64,000 bases of DNA, from NCBI RefSeq assembly GCF_000732485.2, contig NZ_JAQV02000007.1, forward strand, positions 124,001 to 188,000. Direction: 5' to 3'. The translations under genes and the position numbers were made by a program. The number at the start of each line of letters is the position of its first letter. The first letter of the stretch is position 1. A model generated the notes under the pieces. That model was not told where the DNA came from. It saw only the letters and a list, made by a program, of their open reading frames with translations, and ran no database searches. Positions 17,462-26,797 of this stretch are shown here, piece by piece. This DNA is from Bacillus sp. SJS. GTDB lineage: Bacteria > Bacillota > Bacilli > Bacillales > Bacillaceae.

Positions 17462-17808
17462 CGCCCATTCCCCCTTTACCTCAATGTATGAAAGGAGGGG
17501 TTATTTATGTTAACGCTTTCATTACAATGCCTTTGATGAACATTAGCTGGATCATGAAGAGCTGAGATTCAGCTTACCCATTATGCATTTAAGCAGGGAT
17601 TGCTAGAGTAAAAAATAAACCAAGTCTCCTTCCAGTTTAAGAAAATAAAATCCTTTTAGACTGTCTTCTCTCCTATTTACAGTAGGCAAAATGGGGATTG
17701 ATCGTTGGGAGACTACTTATGATAGGCTAGAATTAACATCTTTTCAGTTTTAATGTTGCGTTCTCCTTATTCATTAGGCAATTTCCCCAATAAAGGCAGG
17801 AGATAAAA
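17462..17808. other. Intergenic stretch without a supported gene
   Basis: No coding frame or RNA structure can be supported here. One curiosity is AAAGGAGGGG at 17491-17500 with an ATG six bases later that opens only nine codons before a stop; see the rejected list. The promoter of the following DUF2691 gene must lie in the right half. Confidence 0.5.
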
Positions 17809-18276
17809 ATGAAACGAGGGATCAGTTTCGAAATTCCCAATGATTATGGAAAATATCTTTGGGATGGATTAATGTCAATTGATATCACTGAATTCGATTG
17901 GACAAGCGGAGGCGAAGAGTCATATTTAGTAAAGGGAGATGAGTTACAGGAACCTCTTTTCCCAGACGAGGTACGCGGGATGGATGGCTTCCTTCTTAGA
18001 GAACTTCTAGAAGAAAATAAGTATTATCTCATCTTTGTAAATTTACAAGCCTTTCCCAAAGGCGAAAGTTCATTACGTGTTGAGACGTATGAGGAATTTG
18101 TAAACAGCAATTGTCAGCTCTTGCTTTTAGTCGTTGACTCTATACATGTGGAAATTTATTGTAAAGACAATATAAGACTTGAAAGCTTGTATCAAAATGC
18201 AAAATTAAGATGTTTTAATAATCTTCAATATATAACGGACAAAAACGATATAAGAACTAGACTATCCGTGTGGTAG
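17809..18276 (+). CDS. DUF2691 family protein
   Basis: A 155-residue soluble protein matching the DUF2691 pattern almost throughout: MKRGISFEIPN-YGKYL at the start, GGEESYLV, YYLIFVNLQAFPKG, TYEEF, LLLVVDSIHVEIYCKD and the terminal QYITDKNDIRTRLSVW. GGAGA lies upstream of the ATG. The family is common in Bacillaceae and has no known function. There is no signal peptide. It is monocistronic and ends before a clear hairpin. Confidence 0.85.
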   Translation: MKRGISFEIPNDYGKYLWDGLMSIDITEFDWTSGGEESYLVKGDELQEPLFPDEVRGMDGFLLRELLEENKYYLIFVNLQAFPKGESSLRVETYEEFVNSNCQLLLLVVDSIHVEIYCKDNIRLESLYQNAKLRCFNNLQYITDKNDIRTRLSVW

Positions 18277-18412
18277 CAGCTAATTTATAATTAATAAATC
18301 TTTGCTCAAATACCGCATACTTTTCTTCATAGGAATTAAATTAAAGATCAAAAAATACCGTTAGTTTTAAATATAAACGCAATTATTTTACATATCCTTT
18401 TAAAAGAAGGAG

Positions 18413-18447
18413 AAAGCCGGTATCGATCATCTCGATACCGGCTTTTA
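18413..18447. terminator. Rho-independent terminator
   Basis: AAAGCCGGTATCGA and TCGATACCGGCTTT form a perfect 14-bp stem with a 5-base loop between convergent genes, with TT following on the plus strand. Confidence 0.82.
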
Positions 18448-18484
18448 ATTTCACAGGAGGATGATCTGTTCTATACAGGCAATG

Positions 18485-18706
18485 CTACCTTTTTTTCTTT
18501 TTGGAGTTGTCTGCAGCCGCTTTACTTTTAATGACGCTCTGAAAAGCAACTAGAACACGAACATTTTTTTCATCGGTTTGGATAACCTCTGAAACTTTTC
18601 CTAATTTCCCTTTAATTTTCAAGTCTTCTCCAACGCTTGGAACTCTTTTAAGCATCTGGCTCAATACAACGTTTTTACCGTCAAAAAAATGAACCGTAGT
18701 CAGCAC
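18485..18706 (-). CDS. Small basic protein of unknown function, 73 residues
   Basis: It starts at a GTG with AGGTGA nine bases upstream. The product begins with a short beta-rich segment (TTVHFFDGKNVVL) and a K-GKLGKVSEV stretch that looks like a small SH3- or KOW-like barrel, followed by a basic tail ending in KKKKR. That suggests nucleic-acid or ribosome contact, but this is inference. I do not recognise a family. Confidence 0.65.
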   Translation of the reverse strand: MLTTVHFFDGKNVVLSQMLKRVPSVGEDLKIKGKLGKVSEVIQTDEKNVRVLVAFQSVIKSKAAADNSKKKKR

Positions 18707-18921
18707 GATCTCACCTGCTTTATATGAATGGGATTAGAAAAAACATCTATTTCCTTCATATAAACTATAAGTTTAGCGTGCTGTTTAGAACCATAATTCG
18801 TTTTAGGTTTGACTTAAGAAAAATCTAAAAAAGGGTATCCATTAAGTCCGTTTTAATGCTCTCTCCCCTTTTTAAAATATGTTTGATTTGGCTGATTTCT
18901 TTAGAACGAACTTATTTTCAC

Positions 18922-18969
18922 AAAAAAACCCCCGTTTTGCTTCAAATCAAAGCATACCCGGGGGTTTTT
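18922..18969 (-). terminator. Terminator downstream of ytwF
   Basis: AAAACCCCCG and CGGGGGTTTTT pair, with a second inner pairing of TGCTT with AAGCA in the loop. T-runs on both strands; the minus-strand reading serves the rhodanese gene. Confidence 0.82.
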
Positions 18970-19019
18970 CATCTCATTATTTTCTTTCAGCAGGACTTCT
19001 TAAAAAGCCCCGTTTTCAC

Positions 19020-19328
19020 TTATTGCTTCGGTACGGTTTCGCCTTTCCATTCAAGCATGCCGCCTGTCATATTAACTACTTTGTAGCCCTGCTCCTGAAG
19101 GAAAGCAGCGACATTTTCGCTGCGGCGTCCTGAGCGGCAAATAAAGATGTACTCTTTTTCTTTATCAAGCTCTCCTGCTCTAGCCGGAATATCTCCCATT
19201 TTAATATGCTTCGCCTTTGAAATGATGCCTTCTGCTACTTCTTCGTCTTCGCGGACATCGATTAATTCAATATTTTCTCCGTTTTGAAGCTTTTCCTGTA
19301 CTTCTGCCGGTGAGATTTCTTTAATCAT
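19020..19328 (-). CDS. ytwF: Rhodanese-like domain protein YtwF
   Basis: A 102-residue single-domain rhodanese (sulfurtransferase). The catalytic cysteine is Cys64 in CRSGRRS, the six-residue loop typical of sulfur-carrying rhodaneses, and ELIDVRE is the first signature. The ATG at 19328 fits the homologous length; in-frame codons further upstream lie in a stretch without similarity. In B. subtilis ytwF also lies close to leuS. The partner that receives the sulfur is unknown. Confidence 0.85.
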   Translation of the reverse strand: MIKEISPAEVQEKLQNGENIELIDVREDEEVAEGIISKAKHIKMGDIPARAGELDKEKEYIFICRSGRRSENVAAFLQEQGYKVVNMTGGMLEWKGETVPKQ

Positions 19329-19457
19329 AACTGCATTCAGCTCCTTATTCATAATGTCTTTATTATAGCAGGCGGGCAGGCGGGTTGCGAATCGCCGGAT
19401 TATGCAGGAATTCTGCAGGTTACTGGTGAATAGACGTTCTATACAGGAGGGGATGAT

Positions 19458-19691
19458 GTGAAGGAAATAGATAAACGAAACCGTTTGGATGAGAAGCCCT
19501 TCAGCTTTCAAATTGCAAAGAATCAGTCAGTTTTTCTTTTCTGCAATGGAAAGCAGGTGAAAATAGTAAAGGGCCGAGAGGCGGAGAAGTTTTTAGCCCG
19601 AATCCATCTAGCTAAGGATGAGCGTGAGATTCAGCTGATTCTGGCTAAAGCGACTGGTAACTTTAAACGGGGAAACGAGCGCATGCAATAA
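19458..19691 (+). CDS. Small conserved hypothetical protein, 77 residues
   Basis: A GTG start at 19458 is preceded by AGGAGGGG at a good distance. The 77-residue basic product contains SFQIAKNQSVFLFCNGKQ followed by a helical, Lys/Glu-rich second half (REAEKFLARIHLAKDEREIQLILAKATGNFKRGNER). No family is recognised with certainty. It is divergent from ytwF and convergent with leuS, and ends in a shared terminator. Confidence 0.65.
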   Translation: MKEIDKRNRLDEKPFSFQIAKNQSVFLFCNGKQVKIVKGREAEKFLARIHLAKDEREIQLILAKATGNFKRGNERMQ

Positions 19692-19701
19692 TATCTATAG
19701 C

Positions 19702-19739
19702 AAAAAAGCTTGCAGAAGCATACCTCTGCAAGCTTTTGC
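19702..19739. terminator. Bidirectional rho-independent terminator
   Basis: AAAAGCTTGCAGA and TCTGCAAGCTTTT form a 13-bp stem with an 8-base loop, between the 77-codon gene and the end of leuS. Confidence 0.92.
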
Positions 19740-19747
19740 TATCTTAT

Positions 19748-22162
19748 TCAGTTCGCCACAATATTAATCAATTTGCCAGGTACGGCGATTACTTTGCGGA
19801 TGGTTTTGCCCTCAAGCTGCTCTTTTACTTTTGCATCTTCAAGCGCAATTTTCTCCATTTCTTCCTTTGATGCCTGGGCTGGAACAAGAAGTTTCGCTTT
19901 TACCTTGCCGTTGAATTGAACGACCACTTCCACTTCATCTTCCACAAGCTTGGACTCATCATACTGCGGCCATTTTTCGTAGGCAATGGTGTCTGTATGA
20001 CCAAGCTTTTCCCAAAGCTCTTCCGCAAGATGGGGAGCGATTGGAGAAAGAAGCTTCACAAAGCCCTCCATATACTCTTTCGGAAGCTCAGTTGCTTTAT
20101 ACGCATCATTCGTGAATACCATCAGCTGTGAAATCGCCGTATTGAAGCGAAGCCCTTCGATGTTTTCGCTCACTTTTTTCACGGTTTCGTGGTACACCTT
20201 TTCTAAAGCCTGATTTCCGCTTTTTGTAACCTTCGGAGTCAGTTTGCCGTCATCTTCAATCAGCAATCTCCATACGCGGTCAAGGAAGCGTCTTGCTCCA
20301 TCCAGTCCTTTTTCAGACCAGGCGATGGAAGCTTCAAGCGGCCCCATGAACATTTCGTAAAGACGAAGGGTATCGGCACCATGGCTTTCCACAACTTCAT
20401 CCGGATTGACTACGTTGCCTTTGGATTTACTCATTTTTTCATTATTTTCACCAAGGATCATTCCTTGGTTAAACAGCTTTTGGAACGGCTCTTTCGTTGG
20501 CACCACGCCGATATCGTAAAGGAACTTATGCCAGAAACGTGCGTAAAGAAGGTGAAGCACCGCATGCTCGGCCCCTCCGATGTACGTATCAACCGGCAGC
20601 CATTGTTTGATTTTTTCCGGATCCGCTAAATGGTTTTCGTTCGCTGGATCGATGTAGCGCAGATAATACCAGCAGCTTCCCGCCCATTGCGGCATCGTGT
20701 TCGTTTCTCTGCGTCCTTTTTTGCCCGTTTCAGGATCTGTTACATTCACCCATTCTGAAATATTGGCAAGCGGCGATTCACCCGTACCGGACGGTTTGAT
20801 TTCTGTTGTTTTCGGAAGCACAAGCGGAAGCTGGTCTTCAGGAACAGCAGACATGGTGCCGTCTTCCCAATGAATGATTGGAATCGGCTCGCCCCAGTAG
20901 CGCTGGCGGCTGAACAGCCAGTCACGCAGGCGGTACGTCACTTTCTTTTCGCCTTTGCTGTTTTCTTCCAGCCATTCAATCATTTTTTGAATCGCTTCTT
21001 CTTTCCCTAATCCGTTCAGGAATTCAGAGTTTACGTGCTCTCCGTCGCCAGAGTAAGCTTCTTTCGATACATCGCCGCCTTGAACGACTTCTTTAATCGG
21101 AAGCTCGAATTTCACAGCGAATTCATAATCGCGTTCATCATGGGCAGGCACCGCCATAATCGCCCCGGTACCGTAGCTGATCAATACGTAATCTGCCACC
21201 CAGATCGGCATTTTTTCGCCGCTCACAGGGTTGATGGCATATGCACCCGTGAAGACACCAGTTTTATCCTTTGCAAGATCTGTTCTTTCCAGATCAGACT
21301 TGGATTTCACTTGATTGATATAAGCATCTACCGCTTCTTTTTGATCAGCTGTTACAATCTTGCTCACTAGCGCATGCTCAGGGGCAATAACCGCATAGGT
21401 TGCACCGAAAAGAGTATCCGGTCTTGTTGTGAAAACGGTGAAGCTCTCATCATGTCCATCTACTTCAAAATGAACGTGAGCTCCTTCTGAACGGCCAATC
21501 CAATTGCGCTGCATTTCTTTAATGCTTTCCGGCCAGTCTACCTCATCCAAATCTTCAATCAAACGATCCGCGTATGCTGTAATTTTCAGCATCCACTGCT
21601 TCATTGGACGGCGTTCGACCGGATGTCCGCCGCGCTCGCTTTTCCCGTCAATGACCTCTTCATTCGCAAGAACGGTTCCAAGTGCCGGACACCAGTTCAC
21701 GGCTACCTCATCAATATAGGCTAAGCCTTTTTCATAAAGCTTGAGGAAAATCCATTGTGTCCATTTATAGTAATGAGGATCGGTCGTGTTGACCTCGCGA
21801 TCCCAATCATAAGAAAAGCCAAGTGCCTGGATTTGGCGTCTGAAATTGTTGATGTTCTGTTCCGTGAATACTGCCGGATCATTTCCTGTATCCAGTGCAA
21901 ATTGTTCTGCAGGAAGTCCGAATGCATCCCATCCCATCGGATGAAGAACATTGTATCCTTGCATCCGTTTCATACGGGAAAGAATATCTGTCGCCGTAAA
22001 TCCTTCCGGATGCCCTACATGAAGACCTGCTCCTGACGGATACGGGAACATATCAAGCGCATAAAATTTAGGACGGTTCGGTTCCTCACCTGTTTTAAAT
22101 GTCTTGTTGGAAAGCCAATGCTTTTGCCATTTCTGTTCGATTTTCTTATGACTGAAACTCAT
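19748..22162 (-). CDS. leuS: Leucine-tRNA ligase
   Basis: An 804-residue class I aminoacyl-tRNA synthetase, the same length as B. subtilis LeuRS. The HIGH-type motif is HVGH at residues 48-51 within [15 protein letters not shown], the KMSKS loop ([10 protein letters not shown]) is in the last third, and an editing domain ([12 protein letters not shown]) lies between. The second of two close ATGs is preferred, since AAGGAGG is six bases before it and abuts the first. Expression is controlled by the T-box leader upstream. Confidence 0.97.
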   Translation of the reverse strand: MSFSHKKIEQKWQKHWLSNKTFKTGEEPNRPKFYALDMFPYPSGAGLHVGHPEGFTATDILSRMKRMQGYNVLHPMGWDAFGLPAEQFALDTGNDPAVFTEQNINNFRRQIQALGFSYDWDREVNTTDPHYYKWTQWIFLKLYEKGLAYIDEVAVNWCPALGTVLANEEVIDGKSERGGHPVERRPMKQWMLKITAYADRLIEDLDEVDWPESIKEMQRNWIGRSEGAHVHFEVDGHDESFTVFTTRPDTLFGATYAVIAPEHALVSKIVTADQKEAVDAYINQVKSKSDLERTDLAKDKTGVFTGAYAINPVSGEKMPIWVADYVLISYGTGAIMAVPAHDERDYEFAVKFELPIKEVVQGGDVSKEAYSGDGEHVNSEFLNGLGKEEAIQKMIEWLEENSKGEKKVTYRLRDWLFSRQRYWGEPIPIIHWEDGTMSAVPEDQLPLVLPKTTEIKPSGTGESPLANISEWVNVTDPETGKKGRRETNTMPQWAGSCWYYLRYIDPANENHLADPEKIKQWLPVDTYIGGAEHAVLHLLYARFWHKFLYDIGVVPTKEPFQKLFNQGMILGENNEKMSKSKGNVVNPDEVVESHGADTLRLYEMFMGPLEASIAWSEKGLDGARRFLDRVWRLLIEDDGKLTPKVTKSGNQALEKVYHETVKKVSENIEGLRFNTAISQLMVFTNDAYKATELPKEYMEGFVKLLSPIAPHLAEELWEKLGHTDTIAYEKWPQYDESKLVEDEVEVVVQFNGKVKAKLLVPAQASKEEMEKIALEDAKVKEQLEGKTIRKVIAVPGKLINIVAN

Positions 22163-22217
22163 ATTCATCCTCCTTGTTTTCGCTGAACGGACATCGAGTA
22201 CGCGGCCGTGAAAAATA

Positions 22218-22466
22218 AAAAAAGCTCCGTCCCTATAAAAAGGGACGAGAGCTTTCTCCCGCGGTACCACCCAAATTAGTGTATACAAACTACACTCGCT
22301 TGACATTCGTAACGTGAATGCACGGCAGACACTACTGATTTCTTTCGCATCTGCAAACTCAAAGGCGAGTTCATGAACATTTGCTGCTGACTTGCACCTT
22401 CCGTCAGCTCTCTATGGTGCATCCTGTTCACTACTGCTCCTTGTCACCGTTCGACTATTTCATTCT
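22218..22466 (-). promoter_or_regulatory. Leucine-specific T-box leader of leuS
   Basis: The minus strand contains the T-box sequence GGGTGGTACCGCGGG (22258-22272), followed by a strong terminator stem (AGCTCTCGTCCC with GGGACGGAGCT, then T7, 22218-22256). Further 5', the stem I region carries GAACTCGCC with a CTC triplet at 22367-22369, the expected leucine specifier. Uncharged tRNA-Leu would pair there and disrupt the terminator to allow leuS expression. Confidence 0.93.
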
Positions 22467-22472
22467 AATGCT

Positions 22473-22501
22473 ATTTTATAAAAAATTTGAGGGATATGCA
22501 A
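22473..22501 (-). promoter_or_regulatory. Putative leuS promoter
   Basis: TTGCAT (22496-22501), a 17-bp spacer and TAAAAT (22473-22478) on the minus strand, placing the start about seven bases later at the head of the T-box leader. Confidence 0.6.
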
Positions 22502-22547
22502 GCTGGTTGCGATTTTTTAGGGAATGCTGTCAGCAAAGAGGCATTGC

Positions 22548-22880
22548 TTAAGGGAGAGGCGGCTTGTGACTTGGACAATTTTTGGTTGGGGGACCTTCAG
22601 GCTGTTCTTGCTGAGTGGAAAATTCAAAGCTTTTTAGTACGGCTTCCCCGCTGTATCCGGCGATGATGGATAGCAGGACTAATTGAAAAGAGGATTGCGG
22701 TTCTGAGGAGAGGACCAGCATGATGGCCGCGATCGTTCCAACTGCAAAGTCTTCATAGAATCCAAGATATATAAAACGTTTCGTCATTCTCGGTTTTTCA
22801 AGACGCCCCCTTTTTTTCATGTGGCTAACAATCCCCATTATGCCTCCGATGATACTGGCAATTAAAATTTGAGCTGTCAA
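22548..22880 (-). CDS. DUF4257 family membrane protein
   Basis: A 110-residue protein with three hydrophobic stretches (about residues 3-20, 47-60 and 66-80) and a conserved cytoplasmic segment MKKRGRLEKPRMTKRFIYLGFYEDF, which matches the DUF4257 family as I remember it. The proline-rich C-terminal tail is probably disordered. Function is unknown. It lies upstream of leuS and marks the left edge of the accessory island. Confidence 0.75.
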   Translation of the reverse strand: MTAQILIASIIGGIMGIVSHMKKRGRLEKPRMTKRFIYLGFYEDFAVGTIAAIMLVLSSEPQSSFQLVLLSIIAGYSGEAVLKSFEFSTQQEQPEGPPTKNCPSHKPPLP

Positions 22881-23079
22881 TTACACCACCATTCCTTCTT
22901 TTTTATTCTGGCAAAGCTGAATAAAAAATGCAGTTCGGCGGTCCCACGGGGATGGGGAAGGCTTTTTTATTTCTATTATACAAAATGAATGGGTAAACCG
23001 CCTGATTAATTGGAATTATTTTCTATATCGAACAAATGTACTAATTTGATATGGGGTTCTCTATTTCAAAGACTAAAAT

Positions 23080-23580
23080 TCACATTTTCTTTCTCGTATA
23101 GCTTGGTTTTAATTTTACAGGATTTAAGATGTGACCACGGGATAATTTTTTTAGAAAACGGTCAAAATCCTTCGCTATTTGAATCTGGCTCCAATTCTCA
23201 TAATCTGTATAAAAATAAACTACTGTGGGATGTTCAGTGGTTTCTTCATAGTTTAATGCGATCCAACTATGATAATCCCCCCAAAGGATGATTATATGAT
23301 CAGGCAGACCACACTCCTTAATCCAATGCTTAGAAGCAAGGATCCCTTTTTCTCCTTCAAAATCAATTCCATTGATCTCTGGAATGGTTATTCGTTGTTT
23401 ATCTTTTTCTTCTAAAAAAAACTTAGGGAAATTTAATGTTCCGCCGTTCTTTACTTTTAGTAATTCTTTATAAGATGGAGGAAGTTTCACACCTAACCTT
23501 TTCTCAGCAAGACTAATAGCTGCATCCGATATAGGTTCTTCGCCTTCAGCCCAAAAATCTATACCATTGTAGAGCTCCAA
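23080..23580 (-). CDS. SMI1/KNR4 family protein (probable toxin immunity protein)
   Basis: A 166-residue protein starting at a TTG with GAGGTGATAG upstream. It shows the SMI1/KNR4 layout: an early helix ending in EKRLGVKLPPSYKELLKVKNGG, then IDFEGEKGIL, LPDHIIILWGDYHSWIALNY and a late VYFYTDYEN. Members of this superfamily are frequent immunity proteins of contact-dependent polymorphic toxins in bacteria (established for the family). It is the last of the small genes downstream of the RHS pieces, and its cognate toxin is not present intact. Confidence 0.85.
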   Translation of the reverse strand: MELYNGIDFWAEGEEPISDAAISLAEKRLGVKLPPSYKELLKVKNGGTLNFPKFFLEEKDKQRITIPEINGIDFEGEKGILASKHWIKECGLPDHIIILWGDYHSWIALNYEETTEHPTVVYFYTDYENWSQIQIAKDFDRFLKKLSRGHILNPVKLKPSYTRKKM

Positions 23581-23671
23581 ACTATCACCTCTTATTTATA
23601 GGATCAAAAGCTGCGGATACGTACTGCCTCTATTGAAAAGAAATGCCGGAGCTTGTGCTATAAAACAAAAT

Positions 23672-23704
23672 AGTGCCAATTTCTCTTTAATAGAAATCGG
23701 CACT
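23672..23704 (-). terminator. Rho-independent terminator
   Basis: AGTGCCAATTTCT and AGAAATCGGCACT form a 13-bp stem with one mismatch and a 7-base loop; on the minus strand ATTTTG follows. It closes the zinc-ribbon gene. Confidence 0.78.
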
Positions 23705-23722
23705 TCATATATTCGCAGTAGG

Positions 23723-23932
23723 TTATCTTGACGCTTTTGGCGGCTGGCATGCGTCACATTTACGCTGGTTGTTGTTTTTAAATTTTGTAAATGTTTTTTC
23801 AAAGGTACTGCCGCATGCACATTTAAATTGCAGCTTTTGAGAGAAACCGTGATATTCCGTTGACAACAGGGTGCTATCCGAATTTTTCTCAACAAAACCT
23901 TTAATTTTATCGATTGTCCATCGTTTATTCAT
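23723..23932 (-). CDS. Small zinc-ribbon protein, 69 residues
   Basis: The ATG has GGAGGTG seven bases upstream. The product has an N-terminal helix (IDKIKGFVEKNSDSTLLSTEY) and four cysteines arranged CxC ... CxxC (KCACGSTF and KCDACQ), a short treble-clef-like zinc site. Such modules occur, often repeated, in Bacillus phage and nuclease-related proteins. Here a single module stands alone with its own ribosome site and terminator, so it appears intact rather than a fragment. Function unknown. Confidence 0.65.
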   Translation of the reverse strand: MNKRWTIDKIKGFVEKNSDSTLLSTEYHGFSQKLQFKCACGSTFEKTFTKFKNNNQRKCDACQPPKASR

Positions 23933-24107
23933 TCTCTTACACCTCCAAATTTTTAGCGGAGGCTTTTCTCGGCATCCGTTCGATTATTCATAAAAGCAAA
24001 GTTTACAAGCTGTTGTTTATCATAACATGAGCTGGCGTTTTGGTGAACAGGTAGAGAGAATCTTGTTCATTAAAATGCGCGGTAAAATAATTTAAAAAGT
24101 GAAGGCA

Positions 24108-24527
24108 TCAGTTAAACAGTGTTAAATTGTTTGAAAGTACTTTTCCTTTTTCTTGAGTTTTCAGCCGTTTTTGAAGAGCGATTGGTAAAATAAATGAAGC
24201 ACTTTCCAAATGATCCAATGTAACGGTTTCCTGGTTCGCATCACCAGATACTTCCTCACCAATAATTGCTAAATCAAAGGGTGAATCGTTATATATAGTT
24301 TCAGCCAATTTTATAAATGTTTCTTCCACGCTATTTAACCAGGGATTTAGTTTTTTAGTAAGTGGATATTTATAAAGATAGGACATTTTGAAAGCAGCCT
24401 GCGGTATTGAGATATCCAGCCAATCGGACTCACCATCAATTCTGTTGATAGTAATTACACAGGGCAAAATATTTCTATCAGGAATATGAAGAATCCCATA
24501 ATATAGGAAAACCGATTTGTTCTTCAC
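24108..24527 (-). CDS. Unrecognised 139-residue protein, candidate immunity gene
   Basis: Starts at GTG after AGGAAATAG. The soluble product (PCVITINRIDGESDWLDISIPQ, later ESASFILPIALQKRL) belongs to no family I recognise. Size, low G+C and position in a row of single small genes downstream of RHS toxin pieces match orphan immunity genes. Its first codons and upstream region are duplicated at 29321-29402, where the same gene start is present but broken. Confidence 0.55.
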   Translation of the reverse strand: MKNKSVFLYYGILHIPDRNILPCVITINRIDGESDWLDISIPQAAFKMSYLYKYPLTKKLNPWLNSVEETFIKLAETIYNDSPFDLAIIGEEVSGDANQETVTLDHLESASFILPIALQKRLKTQEKGKVLSNNLTLFN

Positions 24528-24585
24528 CTATTTCCTATAAAGAAAACCTTGAAAGGCGATTAGCCAATCAAGGTTTGGAGTATTA
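24507..24585 (-). repeat. Type-2 module-border repeat, copy A (includes a terminator)
   Basis: About 80 bp nearly identical to 29321-29402. It contains a hairpin (AACCTTGA with TCAAGGTT and inner GGC/GCC) followed by TTCTTT on the minus strand, so it terminates the upstream 139-codon gene, and then the ribosome site and first codons of the next small gene. It marks a recombination seam between immunity modules. Confidence 0.8.
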
Positions 24586-25002
24586 GAATTCTTCCAGTGA
24601 AATAGCTTCCATAGAACTACAGTAAAACTCAATAAAGTTGTATCCATCGTTCTCACCATACCCACTGTCATCATGTACGTGGTATCGTTGACTCCTATCC
24701 CATCCTAACTCTTTTTTATCATGTACGATCAAACTTCTCGTCAGGTAAAGTTTTGTAATTTTTCTAATATTAAGGTCTGAAACATTAAAATATCTGATTT
24801 TCATTTTGAAGCGTTGATTTGGTTCAATAACCGAAATATGAAAAGAAAGGGTTAGTGAAGGCATGTAATTATCATTAAAATCAGTATCTATAGCGTAGTC
24901 AATTCCCACTATTTCCTTATAAGTCCACGAGCCAAGGACGTTTAAATTATCTGTTATAGTTTCGTAATTTTTTATAAAAATCAAAAAGCGTTCCTCCCCC
25001 AT
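24583..25002 (-). CDS. Unrecognised 139-residue acidic protein, candidate immunity gene
   Basis: Begins with MGEERFLIFIKNYETITDN after a GGGGGAGG-type site. The product is acidic and beta-rich, with LTLSFHISVIEPNQRFKMKIRYFNVSDL in the middle and a His/Asp-rich late segment (RYHVHDDSGYGEND). No family recognised. It follows a degenerate RHS piece and ends in the type-2 border hairpin, the layout seen for the other presumed toxin-immunity modules. Confidence 0.55.
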   Translation of the reverse strand: MGEERFLIFIKNYETITDNLNVLGSWTYKEIVGIDYAIDTDFNDNYMPSLTLSFHISVIEPNQRFKMKIRYFNVSDLNIRKITKLYLTRSLIVHDKKELGWDRSQRYHVHDDSGYGENDGYNFIEFYCSSMEAISLEEF

Positions 25003-25185
25003 TAATCAATAAACTTTATCTTGTTTGCTTTACCATTAATTATCGCCAGATTCATCAGGGGTACAGATTTCTTCCGGCATGGACATTGATCCGCTGCTTG
25101 AGGTTTTTATTATTCCGGCCATACAAGATAAGTAATTCCGTGTAAGTTCTGAATAACTAGTTTTTTACTTGTTACTGCCTCATTA

Positions 25186-25576
25186 TTTTACCGAATCCTG
25201 CTCTACTTCTTTCAGTACATGTCCCCACGCATCGTATTCATAGGAAGCCTAGACATTACGTTGGGCATCCGTTAGGGCAATTACGTTCCCGCGTGCATTG
25301 TAGTAATAGAAATATTGGCTCGAGCCCTTCTTCATTCAAAGCAGGTGGCCGTCTTCGCTGTATTGATAGGTGGCAAACGGCTGGGATTCTCCTTTTTCGT
25401 GACGGCGGTCAGCTGATTGGCCAGGTTGTACTGGGCATCGACCGTGGTGGTTTGTACGCCGCTTGTTTCTGTGGTAGAGAAGCGGTTGCAGAATCCGTCA
25501 TAGCTGTACTCTTTGGCAGTTCCATTCGAATAGATCTCCTTCGTCAGCTGATCGAGTGCATCATATTAATATGTAG
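25186..25576 (-). pseudogene. Degenerate RHS core remnant
   Basis: On the minus strand this stretch is about 75-85 percent like the RHS core encoded at 33140-33740, with YNARGNVIALTDAQ, SYEYDAWG and EVEQDSVK still readable. It carries in-frame stops, frameshifts and an internal deletion joining distant RHS parts. It lacks both an N-terminus and a toxin tip. Confidence 0.85.
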
Positions 25577-25592
25577 GGCTAATTATACCCCA

Positions 25593-25629
25593 TAAAAAAA
25601 GCTCCTCAGAGATTTCTCTTTACGGAGCT
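25593..25629 (-). terminator. Type-1 module-border terminator, copy 3
   Basis: On the minus strand AAGCTCC and GGAGCTT pair around an AGAGAAATCTCT inner stem, followed by T7. Related hairpins are at 31494-31529 and 32063-32099, each between a small gene and the next RHS piece. Confidence 0.82.
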
Positions 25630-25665
25630 TATTAGATACTTTAAGCGGGGCAGGCGTCAATGATT

Positions 25666-26070
25666 TTAAATCAGTTTAAAATTTTCGTGATTAATAGAAA
25701 TCATCCCTGCCTCTATTAACAAGACAGAATCCCATATCTCTATCGCAATATTAGCATTAGAGTTATATTGCTTGACCCAAATTTCTTCAGAATCTATATT
25801 AATATCTCCTAATCCCTTCTCATAATAATCGATTGATGTAAGTTCTAAATAATCGGGTTTCACCATCTCAAATCTTCTGTCTCCAGAATCTTGAATATAA
25901 ATGTAGGAGGATACCTTTGTTATATTCACTGTGAATAACGTTTCTTTTTTGTTTTCGATAACTTTAACTTTTAATGATATTTCGTTGTCAGGTACACTAA
26001 AGTCTATCTTCTCTATTATTCCAGCTGTAAGTTCATTTAAGAGAGCATCCAATTTTCCGCGGAGCACCAC
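25666..26070 (-). CDS. Unrecognised 134-residue protein, candidate immunity gene
   Basis: Begins at tandem GTG codons after GGTGATATC and reads KLDALLNELTAGIIEKIDF, then IYIQDSGDRRFE, DYLELTSIDYYEKGLG and NANIAIEIWDSVLLIEA. The style recalls the small Yxi proteins encoded beside wapA in B. subtilis, but I cannot name the family. The upstream side carries part of a GC-rich repeat (26192-26260), so its original leader may have been replaced. Ends before a type-1 border terminator. Confidence 0.6.
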   Translation of the reverse strand: MVLRGKLDALLNELTAGIIEKIDFSVPDNEISLKVKVIENKKETLFTVNITKVSSYIYIQDSGDRRFEMVKPDYLELTSIDYYEKGLGDINIDSEEIWVKQYNSNANIAIEIWDSVLLIEAGMISINHENFKLI

Positions 26071-26191
26071 AAGATATCACCATCTTCCGAGAATGTTCCT
26101 TTATTTATAATAACCTTAACCTGAACTCTTACCTCAGAAAGTCGCATAACTTTACAAGCATTTTTCCGCCTTATAAATTTAAGCTCTGTTA

Positions 26192-26260
26192 AACCTGGCT
26201 GTTGATTGCAGCTAGCAGGCGTTCGCTTTCCGCGGGGCGTGCGGTGAGCCCCCTGAAAAA
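26192..26260 (-). repeat. GC-rich intergenic repeat, truncated copy 4 (inverted)
   Basis: The minus strand reads GGCTCACCGCACGCCCCGC, GGAAAGCGAACGCCTGC and ATCAACAGCC, matching the right half of the elements at 8711-8851 and 35471-35616. The left half is absent. It is oriented opposite to the other three copies and sits inside the toxin-immunity island. Confidence 0.75.
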
Positions 26261-26413
26261 CATCCGAATGCAATGTTTTTCTCCAAATAATCTAAGAGGA
26301 AAGGAAAGTCTCCCATCTATTATTTGTCTATATAAGTTTGCATGTCGGTCTTTGACATGTCTAAACATAAGTAAAACAAACAGGAATTTTAGTTTAATAA
26401 TCAATTTTGTTTA

Positions 26414-26758
26414 TTACACTCTACCGGTTATATGAAAAATATCGTCCATTATTTCACCGGTTTCAGGATCAAACAGCATTTTGTACTCTCCTATTGTAGT
26501 TTCAGAATAATCAAAGCCTAGAAAAATAATGATCTCGTTAAAATCTTCGTCAGGCCAATTTCTTATTCTGAGCGAAACGTCATTTATATATAATTCTAAA
26601 TTTGTTGGGTCAAATTTCTTTCTAAAGGCTCTAGTAAATTCTTTGGGATATTCTATTTTCCAATAATTAAAAGCTTTCCAAAATCCTTCGATCGTTTGTT
26701 CCACCAGCTTTTTTTCCAATACAAAATTTTTAAGTTTTTTAATATCCATTGAATCCAT
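26414..26758 (-). CDS. Unrecognised 114-residue protein, candidate immunity gene
   Basis: A small Lys/Glu/Phe-rich soluble protein (MDIKKLKNFVLEKKLVEQ, then FDPTNLELYINDVSLRIRNWPDEDFNEII and a terminal GEYKMLFDPETGEIMDDIFH). No family recognised. It lies in the row of AT-rich minus-strand single genes downstream of the RHS fragment at 27684-28976. Confidence 0.55.
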   Translation of the reverse strand: MDSMDIKKLKNFVLEKKLVEQTIEGFWKAFNYWKIEYPKEFTRAFRKKFDPTNLELYINDVSLRIRNWPDEDFNEIIIFLGFDYSETTIGEYKMLFDPETGEIMDDIFHITGRV

Positions 26759-26797
26759 TGGTTAGTTACTCACTCCAAGAACAATTTTTAATAAAAT

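Noticed and set aside
17491-17536. Leader peptide after AAAGGAGGGG
   Set aside because: Only nine codons before a stop; no attenuator or tRNA-related structure follows, so it is not supported as a functional leader.
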